DNA from: Agrobacterium tumefaciens
GTDB taxonomy: Bacteria; Pseudomonadota; Alphaproteobacteria; Rhizobiales; Rhizobiaceae
Assembly (NCBI GenBank): GCA_025559845.1
Contig: CP048469.1
Span: 186,001 to 250,000, forward strand
DNA: 64,000 nucleotides
Direction: 5' to 3'
Positions within the stretch are counted from its first letter, which is position 1. Each line of letters opens with the position of its first letter. Position numbers and translations under genes: made by a program. The notes beneath the pieces were generated by a model. It was given only the letters and a program-made list of their open reading frames with translations. It was not told the DNA's origin and did not search any database. Below, in pieces: positions 1-7,312 of the stretch.

Positions 1-801
1 GAGGGAAGGCCACAGCCCTTGCAGGCGATGAACTTCGGCCGCGAATTGCTCCGGCTCCATGGTGACCCGGTAGAACTGTTCCGGCTCGGCCTGTGTGGTC
101 GGGACGGAATACGGGAGGAACGGCCATTCGGCTGGCAGCTCTTCCGCTTCGATATCGCCTGACCCGATCTGCAGCAGCCGGTTGCGGATGGCTTTGGCAT
201 CGCTCGCCAGATCGCGCTGGCGTGAGCGAGTGCCGAAGATCACCACCTGCCTGAACTGCTGCTCGACCGCACGATAGATGCGCAGTCCGGTGAAATGGCG
301 TGTCAGCCAGCCCACCATTTCGGCATCCAGCGTGTAGCTGGGAATGATGAAAACGAGCACGCCACCGTACTGCAACAGCGGCAGGACGCGCTGATAGAAC
401 AGTTTCTCCAGCCTGGCGCGGCCCTGTCCCTGGTAGCCAATGTTGCCATCGGCATCCCTGGACAGATCCCCATAGGGGGGATTGAGCCACATCAGTCCGA
501 AGCTCTGCCGGCTGATCAGCGTATCCATCAGGTCGCTGTGCAGGCAATGGTCGACAAGCCCTCGGGCATGTCTGGCGCGCTCTTCGTCGAACTCGACGGC
601 ATAAGCTGACACCAGATCACGGCCAAGCGCATGCGCAGCTTCGGCGATGGCAACGCCTTCGCCCGCGCAAGGGTCGATGATGGCGACTTGACCAGCGGCC
701 GGCGCCAGCGCGTTGAGCGCCCGTTCCAGCGTGGGTTCGTCTGTTGGGTAATACCCTGATTTCGCAAAATTGCGGGCAAGCCTGGGGAACATGAGAGCCA
801 T
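1..801 (-). CDS. DUF6094-type methyltransferase-like ICE protein (C-terminus outside window)
   Basis: The frame is open from an ATG at 801 to the window edge, giving 267 codons. It has a SAM-binding loop (DPCAGEG, residues 43-49) and a catalytic-type NPPYGD motif (107-112), the pair expected of an N6-adenine or related methyltransferase. The family (DUF6094) is a regular ICE accessory gene; its substrate is not established. The start has a good AGGAG about 8 nt upstream, lying inside a small hairpin. It may modify nucleic acid, for example as self-protection, but that is inference. It is the last gene of the minus-strand accessory block visible here. Confidence 0.82.
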   Translation of the reverse strand, partial: MALMFPRLARNFAKSGYYPTDEPTLERALNALAPAAGQVAIIDPCAGEGVAIAEAAHALGRDLVSAYAVEFDEERARHARGLVDHCLHSDLMDTLISRQSFGLMWLNPPYGDLSRDADGNIGYQGQGRARLEKLFYQRVLPLLQYGGVLVFIIPSYTLDAEMVGWLTRHFTGLRIYRAVEQQFRQVVIFGTRSRQRDLASDAKAIRNRLLQIGSGDIEAEELPAEWPFLPYSVPTTQAEPEQFYRVTMEPEQFAAEVHRLQGLWPSL

Positions 802-803
802 GT

Positions 804-855
804 GAATCTCCTGATTCTGGTTGGGAAAATGAGGGGCATGCAGCTTGTGCATGCC
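804..855 (-). promoter_or_regulatory. 5' leader: stable hairpin plus SD-presenting hairpin
   Basis: Arms at 835-842 and 848-855 form a perfect 8-bp stem. Nearer the start codon, 804-808 and 813-817 pair (GAATC/GATTC) and leave AGGA of the Shine-Dalgarno as a tetraloop, the kind of presentation that CsrA/RsmA proteins recognise. Structure is read from the sequence; regulation is inference. Confidence 0.5.
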
Positions 856-866
856 TTTGCGAGACT

Positions 867-1517
867 TCAGGCGACGCGCCGTAAAGGCATGCCGGAAGCC
901 AGTTCATGCGCCGTGGCGCTGAGGGTGCCGTTACGGATCAGATCGCCGAGTGCCCTGGTGAGCACAGGGACATCCAGTGCCAGGCGATGCCCTTCCAGCG
1001 GCCCGTAAGCCATGGGAAGACGTGCCAGCATGGATTGCTCCGTCAGGAGTTCCAGCACGATGTCGCGCCAGTGATCGAGCAGTGGCAATGGGCAGGTTTC
1101 CTGTACCAGGGTCCACAAGCGATCAAGCCGGTGGCCTGAGTCCCTGGGCAACAGCGTCAGCGCGCTGGCGTTAGCCTTGTCGGGCTTGACGCAGCGCTGG
1201 TCGAAGAGCCACAGGTTGACCATCGAGCCGAACAGCGTGCGGCGGAAAAGGCGCGTGGAGCGCTTCTCCAGCCTGTCGACGTTACCGACGAAAACCGGCA
1301 CGGAGCCGCCTGCGTCGGTGATGAGGTGGAATTGATCCAGACCATCGTCGTCACGACCCAGCGTGAGCCGGGCCAGAAACTGCTGAATGGCTGTATCTCG
1401 TGCCCATACGGACAGGAATATCAGGTTGCCGCCTTCGTCGCCGATGTAGCCGTCGGCCATCAGGTCGGGGCATTCGTCAATGCGAAGAAGCGGTTGCGAA
1501 GATGTTGTATCGGGCAT
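867..1517 (-). CDS. Conserved ICE accessory protein, unknown function
   Basis: This gene encodes 216 aa from the ATG at 1517, chosen over an upstream in-frame codon because AAAGGA lies 5-8 nt before it. I recognise no catalytic motif and no membrane segment. The N-terminus is followed by an acidic, glycine-containing stretch and the rest looks like a soluble alpha/beta protein. It lies 65 nt upstream of the DUF6094 gene with its own leader hairpin, so it is co-oriented but separately translated. Similar proteins occur at this place in related ICEs, which argues for a real gene. No function can be assigned. Confidence 0.72.
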   Translation of the reverse strand: MPDTTSSQPLLRIDECPDLMADGYIGDEGGNLIFLSVWARDTAIQQFLARLTLGRDDDGLDQFHLITDAGGSVPVFVGNVDRLEKRSTRLFRRTLFGSMVNLWLFDQRCVKPDKANASALTLLPRDSGHRLDRLWTLVQETCPLPLLDHWRDIVLELLTEQSMLARLPMAYGPLEGHRLALDVPVLTRALGDLIRNGTLSATAHELASGMPLRRVA

Positions 1518-1522
1518 GGTCG

Positions 1523-1578
1523 TGTCCTTTGAAAGGTCCAGGGACAGCACCAGCCCGTGAGGCTGGTACAGCCCCTGG
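1523..1578 (-). promoter_or_regulatory. 5' leader with competing hairpins
   Basis: A long hairpin is formed by 1538-1543/1573-1578 and 1549-1555/1561-1567. The SD-adjacent 1523-1527 can instead pair with 1542-1546 (TGTCC/GGACA), which overlaps the outer arm of the long hairpin. The two pairings compete, so the leader could act as a switch. Confidence 0.45.
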
Positions 1579-1653
1579 GGGTGAGGAATGCTCCGTCAGG
1601 AGCGATGGGTGAAAGCCGCAGGCGTTGCCCGAAATGGGCGTAGTCCGCGAAGA

Positions 1654-2481
1654 TCAGCTTTTGAGTTGCCGCAGACCTTCGGCCAGCAGCCACAGCGCGC
1701 GATTGAGGCGGACGTTCTGATCGATGCCTTGCACAGCGCGCGTGCGTTGATGACGGCCAGTGGCAGTCCGACCGGACAAACCTCCTTTGACGAGGTTTTC
1801 CTGTACCCGGTTGAACACCGACCACAGATCCGGGCGATTGTCATCGAACCGGCGTGTCGCCAGAACCTGGCTTTCAGTGATCGGCAGCACCTTGCTTTCG
1901 CTGTCATATTTGAGCGTCAGGGCCGACCTTGCGAAGACTTCCGCCTCGCCATCATCGAGCGTGATCGCTCGCATGGCTTCGCGGGAGTCCTGCACCTGGT
2001 CGAATCCGCTCAGGACCTCGTAGGCGCCTTCGATTACATGGTCAGTGACATTGCCCTTGTGGGGCACACGAACGTCACCGACGATATCGCCGCACACCAG
2101 ACCGTTCTGGCACACGAAACGGAACATGCCGGCCAGCATTTGATAGCTGCTGGTGCCATCATGCGAATTAAGCAGGATGATCTCATTCGCCTCTTTGCCG
2201 TTGATCTGGCTTGCATGGCGAAGGCGGAGCATGTGTTTCGTGAACTCGCGACGGTCTTCATGACGCACGCGGGTCTGGCACACCATGAAGGGCTCGAACC
2301 CTTCATTGCGTAGTTTCGCCAGAACGGCGGATGTCGGTATGTAGCTGTACCGTTCGGAGCGGCTTCCATGCGGTGTATCCGCGAAGATGGAGGGAGCGAC
2401 TGCGCGAATCTGGTCATCCGACAGCGGATGATCTGCACGCAGAATCGGGGAACGTGATGCGAAACGAGATGCGAGTTGCAT
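1654..2481 (-). CDS. DUF932 domain protein of the ICE
   Basis: A 275-aa protein starting at the ATG at 2481 (AAGGAG 6-11 nt upstream). It matches the DUF932/phage-plasmid-like family: an N-terminal segment around PLSDDQIRAVAPSIF, a central conserved block with HMLRLRH and LNSHDGTSSYQM, and a cysteine-bearing FVCQNGLVCGD motif. This family is common on plasmids, phages and ICEs; its biochemical role is unknown. The conserved core spans about residues 60-210. The gene stands in the co-oriented accessory block, between two small unknown genes. Identification of the family is firm, function is not. Confidence 0.85.
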   Translation of the reverse strand: MQLASRFASRSPILRADHPLSDDQIRAVAPSIFADTPHGSRSERYSYIPTSAVLAKLRNEGFEPFMVCQTRVRHEDRREFTKHMLRLRHASQINGKEANEIILLNSHDGTSSYQMLAGMFRFVCQNGLVCGDIVGDVRVPHKGNVTDHVIEGAYEVLSGFDQVQDSREAMRAITLDDGEAEVFARSALTLKYDSESKVLPITESQVLATRRFDDNRPDLWSVFNRVQENLVKGGLSGRTATGRHQRTRAVQGIDQNVRLNRALWLLAEGLRQLKS

Positions 2482-2597
2482 GTCTATCTCCTTGAGGATT
2501 GGGCAAGCGGCATCGACGGCCGGCACAAGGCCGGACGCGCGCGCATGCGTGGAAAACCTGCAATGCAGGGGCAGTCCGAGGACTGGTGTGAGGAATT

Positions 2598-2993
2598 TCA
2601 GGCGACTGGAACGGCAGATGCCGAACGCGCTATACGCCTGTGATCGTGGTACGCCCGTACACCCGCTCGCCATTCCGGCGATTGAGTGGGTGCGCGTTCC
2701 AGATAGCTGAGCGGGCAGCTGTAGTAGTAGGGATGAACGGATTCATCCATCGACTTGTAGCCCCACTCGTTGCGGTAGCGTTGCAGTAGCGTGCAGCCGA
2801 TGTAGGTGAAGGATTCACCGGCAGCGAGGTTGAGCCTGTTCGGCTCTTTCGCCGTTACTTTGACCACAGACCACAACACGTTGCCGCGAAGGGTATAGGC
2901 CAGAGTTTCGACATATGCGGCCTGGCAATCCTGCGACTGCACCAGATGATGGATCAGTTCGCTACGTGAGCGACGGGAAAAAAGCCAACCCAT
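2598..2993 (-). CDS. Small ICE protein of unknown function
   Basis: 131 aa from the ATG at 2993 (AGGAGA about 8 nt upstream). Begins MGWLFSRRSRSELIHHLV, a tryptophan-containing N-terminus shared by ICE proteins I have seen annotated only as hypothetical. The middle is a beta-rich soluble stretch and a YYY cluster lies near residue 90. The reading frame continues upstream of 2993, but that part has no start with an SD and overlaps the preceding gene, so it was not used. A structured leader precedes the gene. Confidence 0.7.
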   Translation of the reverse strand: MGWLFSRRSRSELIHHLVQSQDCQAAYVETLAYTLRGNVLWSVVKVTAKEPNRLNLAAGESFTYIGCTLLQRYRNEWGYKSMDESVHPYYYSCPLSYLERAPTQSPEWRAGVRAYHDHRRIARSASAVPVA

Positions 2994-2995
2994 GA

Positions 2996-3052
2996 GAAGG
3001 TCTCCTGAAGAAATTAACGGGGACCTTCCCGGCGGGAAAGACGCCCGTCGGG
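2996..3052 (-). promoter_or_regulatory. 5' leader: hairpin plus SD-sequestering pairing
   Basis: First hairpin: 3028-3036 with 3044-3052 (9 positions, one mismatch). Second: 2996-3002 with 3022-3028 (GAAGGTC/GACCTTC, 7 bp), which flanks and occludes the Shine-Dalgarno of the gene starting at 2993. Confidence 0.5.
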
Positions 3053-3072
3053 GATAAAAGAACGTGGGCTTT

Positions 3073-3414
3073 TCAGCGCCCCAGTTCGGTGAATGAACCG
3101 TCTGCCTGATGCCTGACGAAGCGGTTGCCGACATTCCTCTCGGCGTCGGACAGGACCTCTCTGAACAGGCTCTCCGGCACGATGATCTGAAAATGCCGCA
3201 AGACCTCGCGGTAGTAGTCCAGGTCATGACCGAAAGGATCGGTCTCGTGCATATTGCTGTACAGGAAGCGGTCATCCTCGACCTGCATGGCGTCATCGAT
3301 CAGCTTTGCAGGCTTTTCGATGGTCAGGAAAAAATATTGCATCGGCCGATCCCAGCCGAGCACAACGATGATGGGAAATCCCTTGCGGGACGTGTCGAAG
3401 CAGTGCCGACTCAT
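3073..3414 (-). CDS. Small ICE protein of unknown function
   Basis: 113 aa from the ATG at 3414, with GAGGAG 8-13 nt upstream. The protein has a hydrophobic beta-type N-terminal half (PIIVVLGWDRP) and an acidic helical C-terminal half with many D and E residues; there is no signal peptide or membrane helix. It is one of a run of co-oriented small accessory genes separated by 60-80-nt structured leaders. I recognise no family, but codon use and spacing are those of a genuine gene. Confidence 0.66.
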   Translation of the reverse strand: MSRHCFDTSRKGFPIIVVLGWDRPMQYFFLTIEKPAKLIDDAMQVEDDRFLYSNMHETDPFGHDLDYYREVLRHFQIIVPESLFREVLSDAERNVGNRFVRHQADGSFTELGR

Positions 3415-3418
3415 GATG

Positions 3419-3474
3419 AAGCTCCTCGTTTGAAATCATCGGAAGCTTGCCCATCGGGGAAGCGCCCCGATGGG
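3419..3474 (-). promoter_or_regulatory. 5' leader: 10-bp hairpin plus SD-sequestering pairing
   Basis: 3450-3459 and 3465-3474 form a perfect 10-bp stem (CCCATCGGGG/CCCCGATGGG, 5-nt loop). AAGCTCC at 3419-3425 pairs with GGAAGCTT at 3441-3448 apart from one bulged base and covers the GAGGAG Shine-Dalgarno. Confidence 0.5.
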
Positions 3475-3491
3475 TGATGGATCAAGGTCGA

Positions 3492-4103
3492 TCAGGCGCT
3501 GGCGAGGTGCCAGTCCTGGGAGAGCGGTTCAAACCGATAGCCCATCGCATCGAGCCGGTCGCGCTGCTGACGCAGGACGCGGCGGTCGACGGTTGCGTCG
3601 AGTTTCACGGTTTCGCTCAACGGCCAGAGCATGCCGAACAGTGCGGCATCGTCTTCCTCGGCCGAGGCGTTGGAGGATGATGCAGCCGCTGGTTCGCTGC
3701 CGAACGGCGTGGTGTCGACCAGTGGATCGCGCGTGCTGCGGGCCTTCGTCCTGGCTGGAGGCCTGGCCGCGGCCGCAGGTGCCTGCGTTTCCTCATCAAT
3801 GGGATCGACCTCCTGCGGACTCAGCCGCTGGGCTTCATCCTTGCTCAGTCGATCGATGTTCGAGAGGGTCATCCCGCCCAGGTGGGCGCGGATTTCGATG
3901 ACCATCCGCCCACTGGTGTTGTAGGTAGAGGGTCTGATTTCGGTGATGACGAAATCACCGTCGTATTTGCCTTCGTCATACTGGTCCAGCTCGGCATTCT
4001 TGATGACGAACTCACCAATGCTGGTCGAAAGGCGGCCGACATTGAAGTCGCCATTCCTGCCGTGGATGGTCTTGATGGCCAACTGGCCCGGGAGGGTAAT
4101 CAT
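3492..4103 (-). CDS. DUF3275 family ICE protein
   Basis: 203 aa; the N-terminus MITLPGQLAIKTIHGRNGDF is typical of DUF3275, a family confined largely to ICEs of this class. The first ~100 residues are the conserved beta-rich domain (ending near SPQEVDPID). A disordered, alanine/proline-rich linker follows (about 105-150), then a short charged C-terminal domain. It lies next to the STY4534/DUF3577 gene, a conserved pairing that suggests a role in element processing or replication. The molecular function is unknown. Start: ATG at 4103 with AGGAG nearby. Confidence 0.88.
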   Translation of the reverse strand: MITLPGQLAIKTIHGRNGDFNVGRLSTSIGEFVIKNAELDQYDEGKYDGDFVITEIRPSTYNTSGRMVIEIRAHLGGMTLSNIDRLSKDEAQRLSPQEVDPIDEETQAPAAAARPPARTKARSTRDPLVDTTPFGSEPAAASSSNASAEEDDAALFGMLWPLSETVKLDATVDRRVLRQQRDRLDAMGYRFEPLSQDWHLASA

Positions 4104-4131
4104 GGAGTGCTCCTGGTGATGATGAAAAGAA

Positions 4132-4155
4132 CAAGGCCCCTGTGAGGGGGCCTTG
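4132..4155 (-). terminator. Hairpin between DUF3577 and DUF3275 genes
   Basis: 9-bp stem, 4132-4140 with 4147-4155 (CAAGGCCCC/GGGGCCTTG), immediately after the DUF3577 stop. On the minus strand it is followed by a T-rich run (TTCTTTTC). It could be a partial terminator or the DUF3275 leader hairpin. Confidence 0.5.
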
Positions 4156-4159
4156 CGGA

Positions 4160-4708
4160 TCAGAACGACTCGGCCAGTGCCGGTGCTTGCGCATCAGCGG
4201 CTTCGTCGGCAGGTTCGGCGATCGGCTCGGATACTTCCGGAACCGGCTTTTCCTGCGGAGCAGGAGCAGATGCAGCGGATTGTTCCGCAGCATCCTGTTC
4301 GGACTCGGCCGGCTTGGGTTCGGCCTTGTACTTCAGGACGCCATCGACCTTGATCCAGCTGACGAACAGCAGGCGGGCCTTCAGGCTGACACCCTGTTCA
4401 CCGGCGCGCTTCCCCTTGGAATAGGTGAAGGTGTCGGTCCACAGGTCGCCCAGGCGGAACCCGATCATCACTTTCTTCTCTGCCTCGACGGCATCGATGC
4501 AGCGACGGATCAGGTGCTGGGCATCGGTGCCCGAAACGCGCGTATCAAAACGCACGTACGAGACATCGTCGCTCGGACCATTGAGCGCTGCGATATCGCA
4601 GGCCAGGAACGGCTCACCTTTCTTCGGCTTCACTTCGCGGATGCGATTGAGATAGCCGAGGCCAGTGATGTGCAGGTCGAAAAAGGACTTTTCGGTAGAA
4701 GTGGTCAT
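4160..4708 (-). CDS. STY4534-family ICE replication protein (DUF3577)
   Basis: 182 aa from the ATG at 4708, preceded by GGAGATTCACC. The first ~130 residues match DUF3577 (SFFDLHITGLGYLNRIREV, and LWTDTFTYSKGK further on), the family annotated as STY4534 ICE replication protein. The remaining ~50 residues are an acidic, proline/alanine-rich low-complexity tail. The core recalls the OB-like single-strand-binding proteins, so a role in DNA processing with SSB and TopB is plausible, but unproven. An upstream in-frame extension to 4885 was not used: it crosses the leader hairpin. Confidence 0.87.
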   Translation of the reverse strand: MTTSTEKSFFDLHITGLGYLNRIREVKPKKGEPFLACDIAALNGPSDDVSYVRFDTRVSGTDAQHLIRRCIDAVEAEKKVMIGFRLGDLWTDTFTYSKGKRAGEQGVSLKARLLFVSWIKVDGVLKYKAEPKPAESEQDAAEQSAASAPAPQEKPVPEVSEPIAEPADEAADAQAPALAESF

Positions 4709-4714
4709 GGTGAA

Positions 4715-4771
4715 TCTCCAGACTTGAGGACAAGAATGCGGAGACACACCGACCCCGTACGGGAGGTGTGT
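4715..4771 (-). promoter_or_regulatory. 5' leader of the DUF3577 gene
   Basis: 4744-4750 and 4765-4771 pair (ACACACC/GGTGTGT) around a CCCGTACGGG palindrome. TCTCC at 4715-4719 can pair with GGAGA at 4740-4744 and mask the Shine-Dalgarno. This second helix shares one base with the first. A further CCCGCGCGGG palindrome lies at 4777-4786. Confidence 0.45.
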
Positions 4772-4820
4772 AACCCCCGCGCGGGTTGATGGATCGTGAG
4801 ATCCGGCAACAACTAGGTTG

Positions 4821-4968
4821 GCATCACCGCCGATTGCTCGACGGTCGTTCGCGCTGGGATGCCGAGTGCGAACTGGTGTGATCACGCGGACGGAACCGCG
4901 CCGTAGCCTTGAAGATCAATGGCTACCTGGGCATGTTGCTGACCGGGGTCAGCGCAACATGGCGGTAG
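4821..4968. repeat. Structured intergenic element, copy D
   Basis: A 148-nt diverged copy of the element also found at 10785, 12396 and 14332. Helix 2 is 4847-4852/4868-4873 (GTTCGC/GCGAAC), helix 3 is 4903-4908/4921-4926 (GTAGCC/GGCTAC) and helix 4 is 4938-4944/4947-4953 (GCTGACC/GGTCAGC). All three differ from the other copies by paired substitutions. It lies between the terminator at 5073-5099 and the DUF3577 leader. Confidence 0.7.
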
Positions 4969-5072
4969 CGTGGCATCCACTGCGCCGGCCGGCTATCCGG
5001 AATCGGTACTGGTTCGCAGCCCTATTGTTCGGTCGAGGCACTTGAGCGGGTCTCGCGTGCGGAACTCCGAAC

Positions 5073-5099
5073 AAAAAAAAGCCCCCCATCAGGGGGCTT
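5073..5099 (-). terminator. Intrinsic terminator
   Basis: 8-bp GC stem (AAGCCCCC at 5079-5086 with GGGGGCTT at 5092-5099) followed on the minus strand by a run of eight T. It ends the transcript of the gene that stops at 5118. Confidence 0.85.
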
Positions 5100-5117
5100 C
5101 GCTGGATCAGTGTGGTG

Positions 5118-5459
5118 TCATGAACCGCAACCGGCCGGGCAACATCCCAGCTCGATTCCGTGTGTGCAGTAGCCGTTCTCGGCATTCCAGTCGTCGGTTT
5201 CCTGCCTCTCGGCAGGTGTTGCGTAATCCCAGTCCTGCGCGATCTGCAGAGCTTGTGTCCGTTGGCTTTCGGGCAGTCGATCTACGTGTCGTTCAATCTC
5301 CGAACTGAAGCGTTCGACGTAATAGTCGTGAGACAGTCCGCAGCCGTTGTGGGCTTGCACGGCGACCTTCTCGCAGACAGCCCGCCAGGCGGTTTCATCA
5401 AACGAGATGCCGGTATCGCTGATAGGCTGTGAGGATGTGCTGCTGGTGATTGCTGGCAT
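5118..5459 (-). CDS. ICE protein with a cysteine-rich C-terminal tail
   Basis: 113 aa from the ATG at 5459. The body is helical and charged; the last ~18 residues contain four cysteines and a histidine (YCTHGIELGCCPAGCGS), a spacing that could bind a metal ion. A stop follows directly, then an intrinsic terminator, so this is the last gene of its unit. Proteins with the same tail occur in related ICEs as hypotheticals. Metal binding is inference from the cysteine/histidine pattern; no function is known. Confidence 0.7.
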   Translation of the reverse strand: MPAITSSTSSQPISDTGISFDETAWRAVCEKVAVQAHNGCGLSHDYYVERFSSEIERHVDRLPESQRTQALQIAQDWDYATPAERQETDDWNAENGYCTHGIELGCCPAGCGS

Positions 5460-5468
5460 GATGAATAT

Positions 5469-5514
5469 CTCCAGAAAGAAACCGGAGTCCTCCCACGCAG
5501 GGACAGGACCCCGG
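5469..5514 (-). promoter_or_regulatory. 5' leader: hairpin plus SD-sequestering pairing
   Basis: A bulged hairpin spans 5482-5514 (CCGG at each end, TCC/GGA and CCC/GGG inside). CTCC at 5469-5472 pairs with GGAG at 5484-5487 and masks the Shine-Dalgarno; this second pairing would open the base of the first hairpin. Confidence 0.45.
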
Positions 5515-5562
5515 CGGGTGGATGAAACGTCGCTGCTGCGTACAGAGCGACCGGTTCGTCGT

Positions 5563-5928
5563 TCAGTCGTCGCCCTGGGTGGGTGAAACGACTTGCAGGA
5601 ACAGTTGTGTCGGCGTGGCGGATAGTTCGAGATCGTCCTCGCTGCTCAGGATGCGTGCGAACACGCTGTCCCGCAGTTCGAAATGCTCTGCGAAATCATC
5701 GCCACCCAACTCGGTTCGGGCGCGTTCCCACCAATCATCGAACGGGTCGATGTCAGGGTTGCAGCCGATGGCGTAGGCCAGCAGCTTCTGACGCCCCTCT
5801 GGCGTTCGCTCACCTCGCTCGGCAAGGAAGTAGACGCCGTGGTCCTTTACCAGGACGACGCGGCATTTGTTCGCCTCGGCCTCGGCGAGCACGGGGCGCA
5901 GGTCGGCACCTTTGAAACGTAGTGACAT
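5563..5928 (-). CDS. DUF3085 domain protein
   Basis: 121 aa from the ATG at 5928 (AGGAGA 7-12 nt upstream); an upstream extension was discarded because it crosses the leader hairpin. It matches DUF3085 over almost its whole length: an N-terminal strand-helix unit (FKGADLRPVLAEA), the VVLVKDHGVYF strand pair, and the DIDPFDDWWERARTELGGDDF acidic-aromatic block. DUF3085 is found on ICEs and plasmids of proteobacteria, with no known activity. From memory, a structured RNA motif has been named after genes of this family, which fits the structured leaders here, but I cannot confirm a match. Confidence 0.86.
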   Translation of the reverse strand: MSLRFKGADLRPVLAEAEANKCRVVLVKDHGVYFLAERGERTPEGRQKLLAYAIGCNPDIDPFDDWWERARTELGGDDFAEHFELRDSVFARILSSEDDLELSATPTQLFLQVVSPTQGDD

Positions 5929-5936
5929 GGACGGAA

Positions 5937-5985
5937 TCTCCTGTGTGGAATAGAGAAGGCTCCCCAACCTTCTGGATGGGGAGCC
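5937..5985 (-). promoter_or_regulatory. 5' leader of the DUF3085 gene
   Basis: 5958-5966 and 5977-5985 form a perfect 9-bp stem (GGCTCCCCA/TGGGGAGCC). A weaker TCTC/GAGA pairing (5937-5940 with 5953-5956) lies across the Shine-Dalgarno. Confidence 0.45.
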
Positions 5986-6030
5986 GCTGCGGTACATGAC
6001 CGGTTGATGGAAGGACTGGCGGTCTTGAGG

Positions 6031-6249
6031 TCAGCCGTAGAACTGTTGAGCCTCAAGCCAGGGAACGAGCCGCGCGTCGTGGCCGACCGATATCGGAAGC
6101 ATCGCGTCACGGGCCTCATCGGTCGTGAAACACGTCGCATGGTCGAGGGGGACCCAGCCGAACTCGTTGGACCAGAAGCCAGCACTGTCGCTGACGGCCG
6201 ACTCGTTGGGCGAATACACCACCCAGGAGTCGCTGGCCGTGAAAGTCAC
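6031..6249 (-). CDS. Small protein translationally coupled to the upstream ICE gene
   Basis: 72 aa from a GTG at 6249 whose last two bases form the TGA stop of the preceding gene (GTGA overlap), implying translational coupling. It is rich in aromatic residues (VVYSPNESAVSD, then a GFWSNEFGWVPLD stretch) and has the look of a small phage/ICE-type domain with several conserved tryptophans. No family was recognised. Existence is supported by the overlap and by codon use rather than by homology. Confidence 0.62.
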   Translation of the reverse strand: MTFTASDSWVVYSPNESAVSDSAGFWSNEFGWVPLDHATCFTTDEARDAMLPISVGHDARLVPWLEAQQFYG

Positions 6250-7058
6250 GCAAGCACCGCCTGGCGTCGCCGGGCGGGCTTGGCGTCGATCACGCTCACG
6301 TCGATCAGGCGCCAGCGCCCATCGTCGATGAGCCGCTCCAGCACTTCGCCGAGCATGTCGAAATACACCTCGTCGTGCCGATCGACCAGTTCGCCATCGC
6401 GATGCAGTTCCACCACGTAGGTGTCACCCGCGCGGTCATAGAGGATCGTCACCCGGCCCTCGAACTTTCCGGTTGAAACCGCGAAGCTGATTGCCGGAGG
6501 CGTCTCGATGATGCTGGACGGCTTCGGATCGACCCAGGTGAAGTCACGGGCACCAGCATCGACCAGCATGTGGGTGATACGCCGGAAACCATCGGGCGCC
6601 GGCATTTCTTCCAACTGCTGGATGAGCTGGCCCAGTTCCAGGCACTGTGGCTCGGGGATGGGCAGCTTGGCCGGCGCGGAACCAAGGACGTGCGTCTTGA
6701 CCGTGTAAGGAATGCCGTCAGACGTCATCTCGGTACGTTCTTCCGGGGTGTCAGCGCGCAGGCCGTCGAAACGGCGCCGTGCGTAGGGTTGAACATGCAC
6801 CTTGGCCCCTTCGTTCGGGACAGAGGACACCAGATTGCGGTCGAGCACCGCGAATTCGGTGGGCTTGACCTTGACAACAATGGCATCGCCACTGGCCGCG
6901 ACCACTTTGCCGTCGAAGGCATCGGGATCAATGGCGAAGCCGAATGCAGATATCTGCGGCTGATCATCGAATACGCGATACTTGAAGCCTCGTGCGTTAC
7001 GAGGCACGTGACCTGCGACCAGCGAAGGCATCAGGGACTTGATGAGGGAACGGTCCAT
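6246..7058 (-). CDS. Conserved ICE protein, unknown function
   Basis: 270 aa from the ATG at 7058 (AAGGAG 7-12 nt upstream). Begins MDRSLIKSLMPSLVAGHVPR. The first ~100 residues form a beta-rich domain (FRVFDDQP-type strand, KVKPTEFAVLDRNLV) and the C-terminal half has alternating strands and helices (FTWVDPKP, VTILYDRAGDTYVVEL). Nucleotide-binding motifs are not visible, so annotations as a GTPase sometimes attached to such proteins are not supported here. It is first of a two-gene unit with the overlapping 72-aa gene. The family is restricted to ICE-like elements. Confidence 0.76.
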   Translation of the reverse strand: MDRSLIKSLMPSLVAGHVPRNARGFKYRVFDDQPQISAFGFAIDPDAFDGKVVAASGDAIVVKVKPTEFAVLDRNLVSSVPNEGAKVHVQPYARRRFDGLRADTPEERTEMTSDGIPYTVKTHVLGSAPAKLPIPEPQCLELGQLIQQLEEMPAPDGFRRITHMLVDAGARDFTWVDPKPSSIIETPPAISFAVSTGKFEGRVTILYDRAGDTYVVELHRDGELVDRHDEVYFDMLGEVLERLIDDGRWRLIDVSVIDAKPARRRQAVLA

Positions 7059-7059
7059 T

Positions 7060-7116
7060 GGGATCTCCTTGAGGAAAAGCAAGGGATTCCCGCCACAAGG
7101 GAGGGGTCCCTTGTGG
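7060..7116 (-). promoter_or_regulatory. 5' leader: 10-bp hairpin plus SD-sequestering hairpin
   Basis: 7093-7102 with 7107-7116 is a perfect 10-bp stem (CCACAAGGGA/TCCCTTGTGG). Next to the start codon, GGGA 7060-7063/TCCC 7088-7091 and CCTTG 7067-7071/CAAGG 7080-7084 form a second hairpin with the AAGGAG Shine-Dalgarno inside the stem. This is the clearest case of the two-hairpin layout. Confidence 0.6.
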
Positions 7117-7130
7117 GTTGAGTGAGTGGC

Positions 7131-7238
7131 GCGGTATGCGCCGATAGAACAGGCCAACCAGTGCAATACAGCACCGCAGTCTCGAAGGTCTCGACTGCCT
7201 GGGCATGCAGCCGGCAACGCCAGCAAACATGTGGTCAG
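7131..7238. repeat. Diverged partial copy E of the structured intergenic element
   Basis: Only the 3' half aligns well: helix 3 at 7176-7181/7193-7198 (GCAGTC/GACTGC), followed by CTGGGCATG as in copy D, then a weaker helix 4. The 5' half is not recognisable. It has the same placement as the other copies, just upstream of a structured leader. Confidence 0.4.
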
Positions 7239-7312
7239 GTTGATCCATGACGGTGGAAATTGTTAGCGCCTATCGGGGCCAACACTTCACCGTATTCGGG
7301 TGTCGTTATCGG

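Noticed and set aside
2994..3296. Upstream extension of the 2598-2993 gene
   Set aside because: It crosses the leader hairpin and overlaps the next gene; the ATG at 2993 has an SD.
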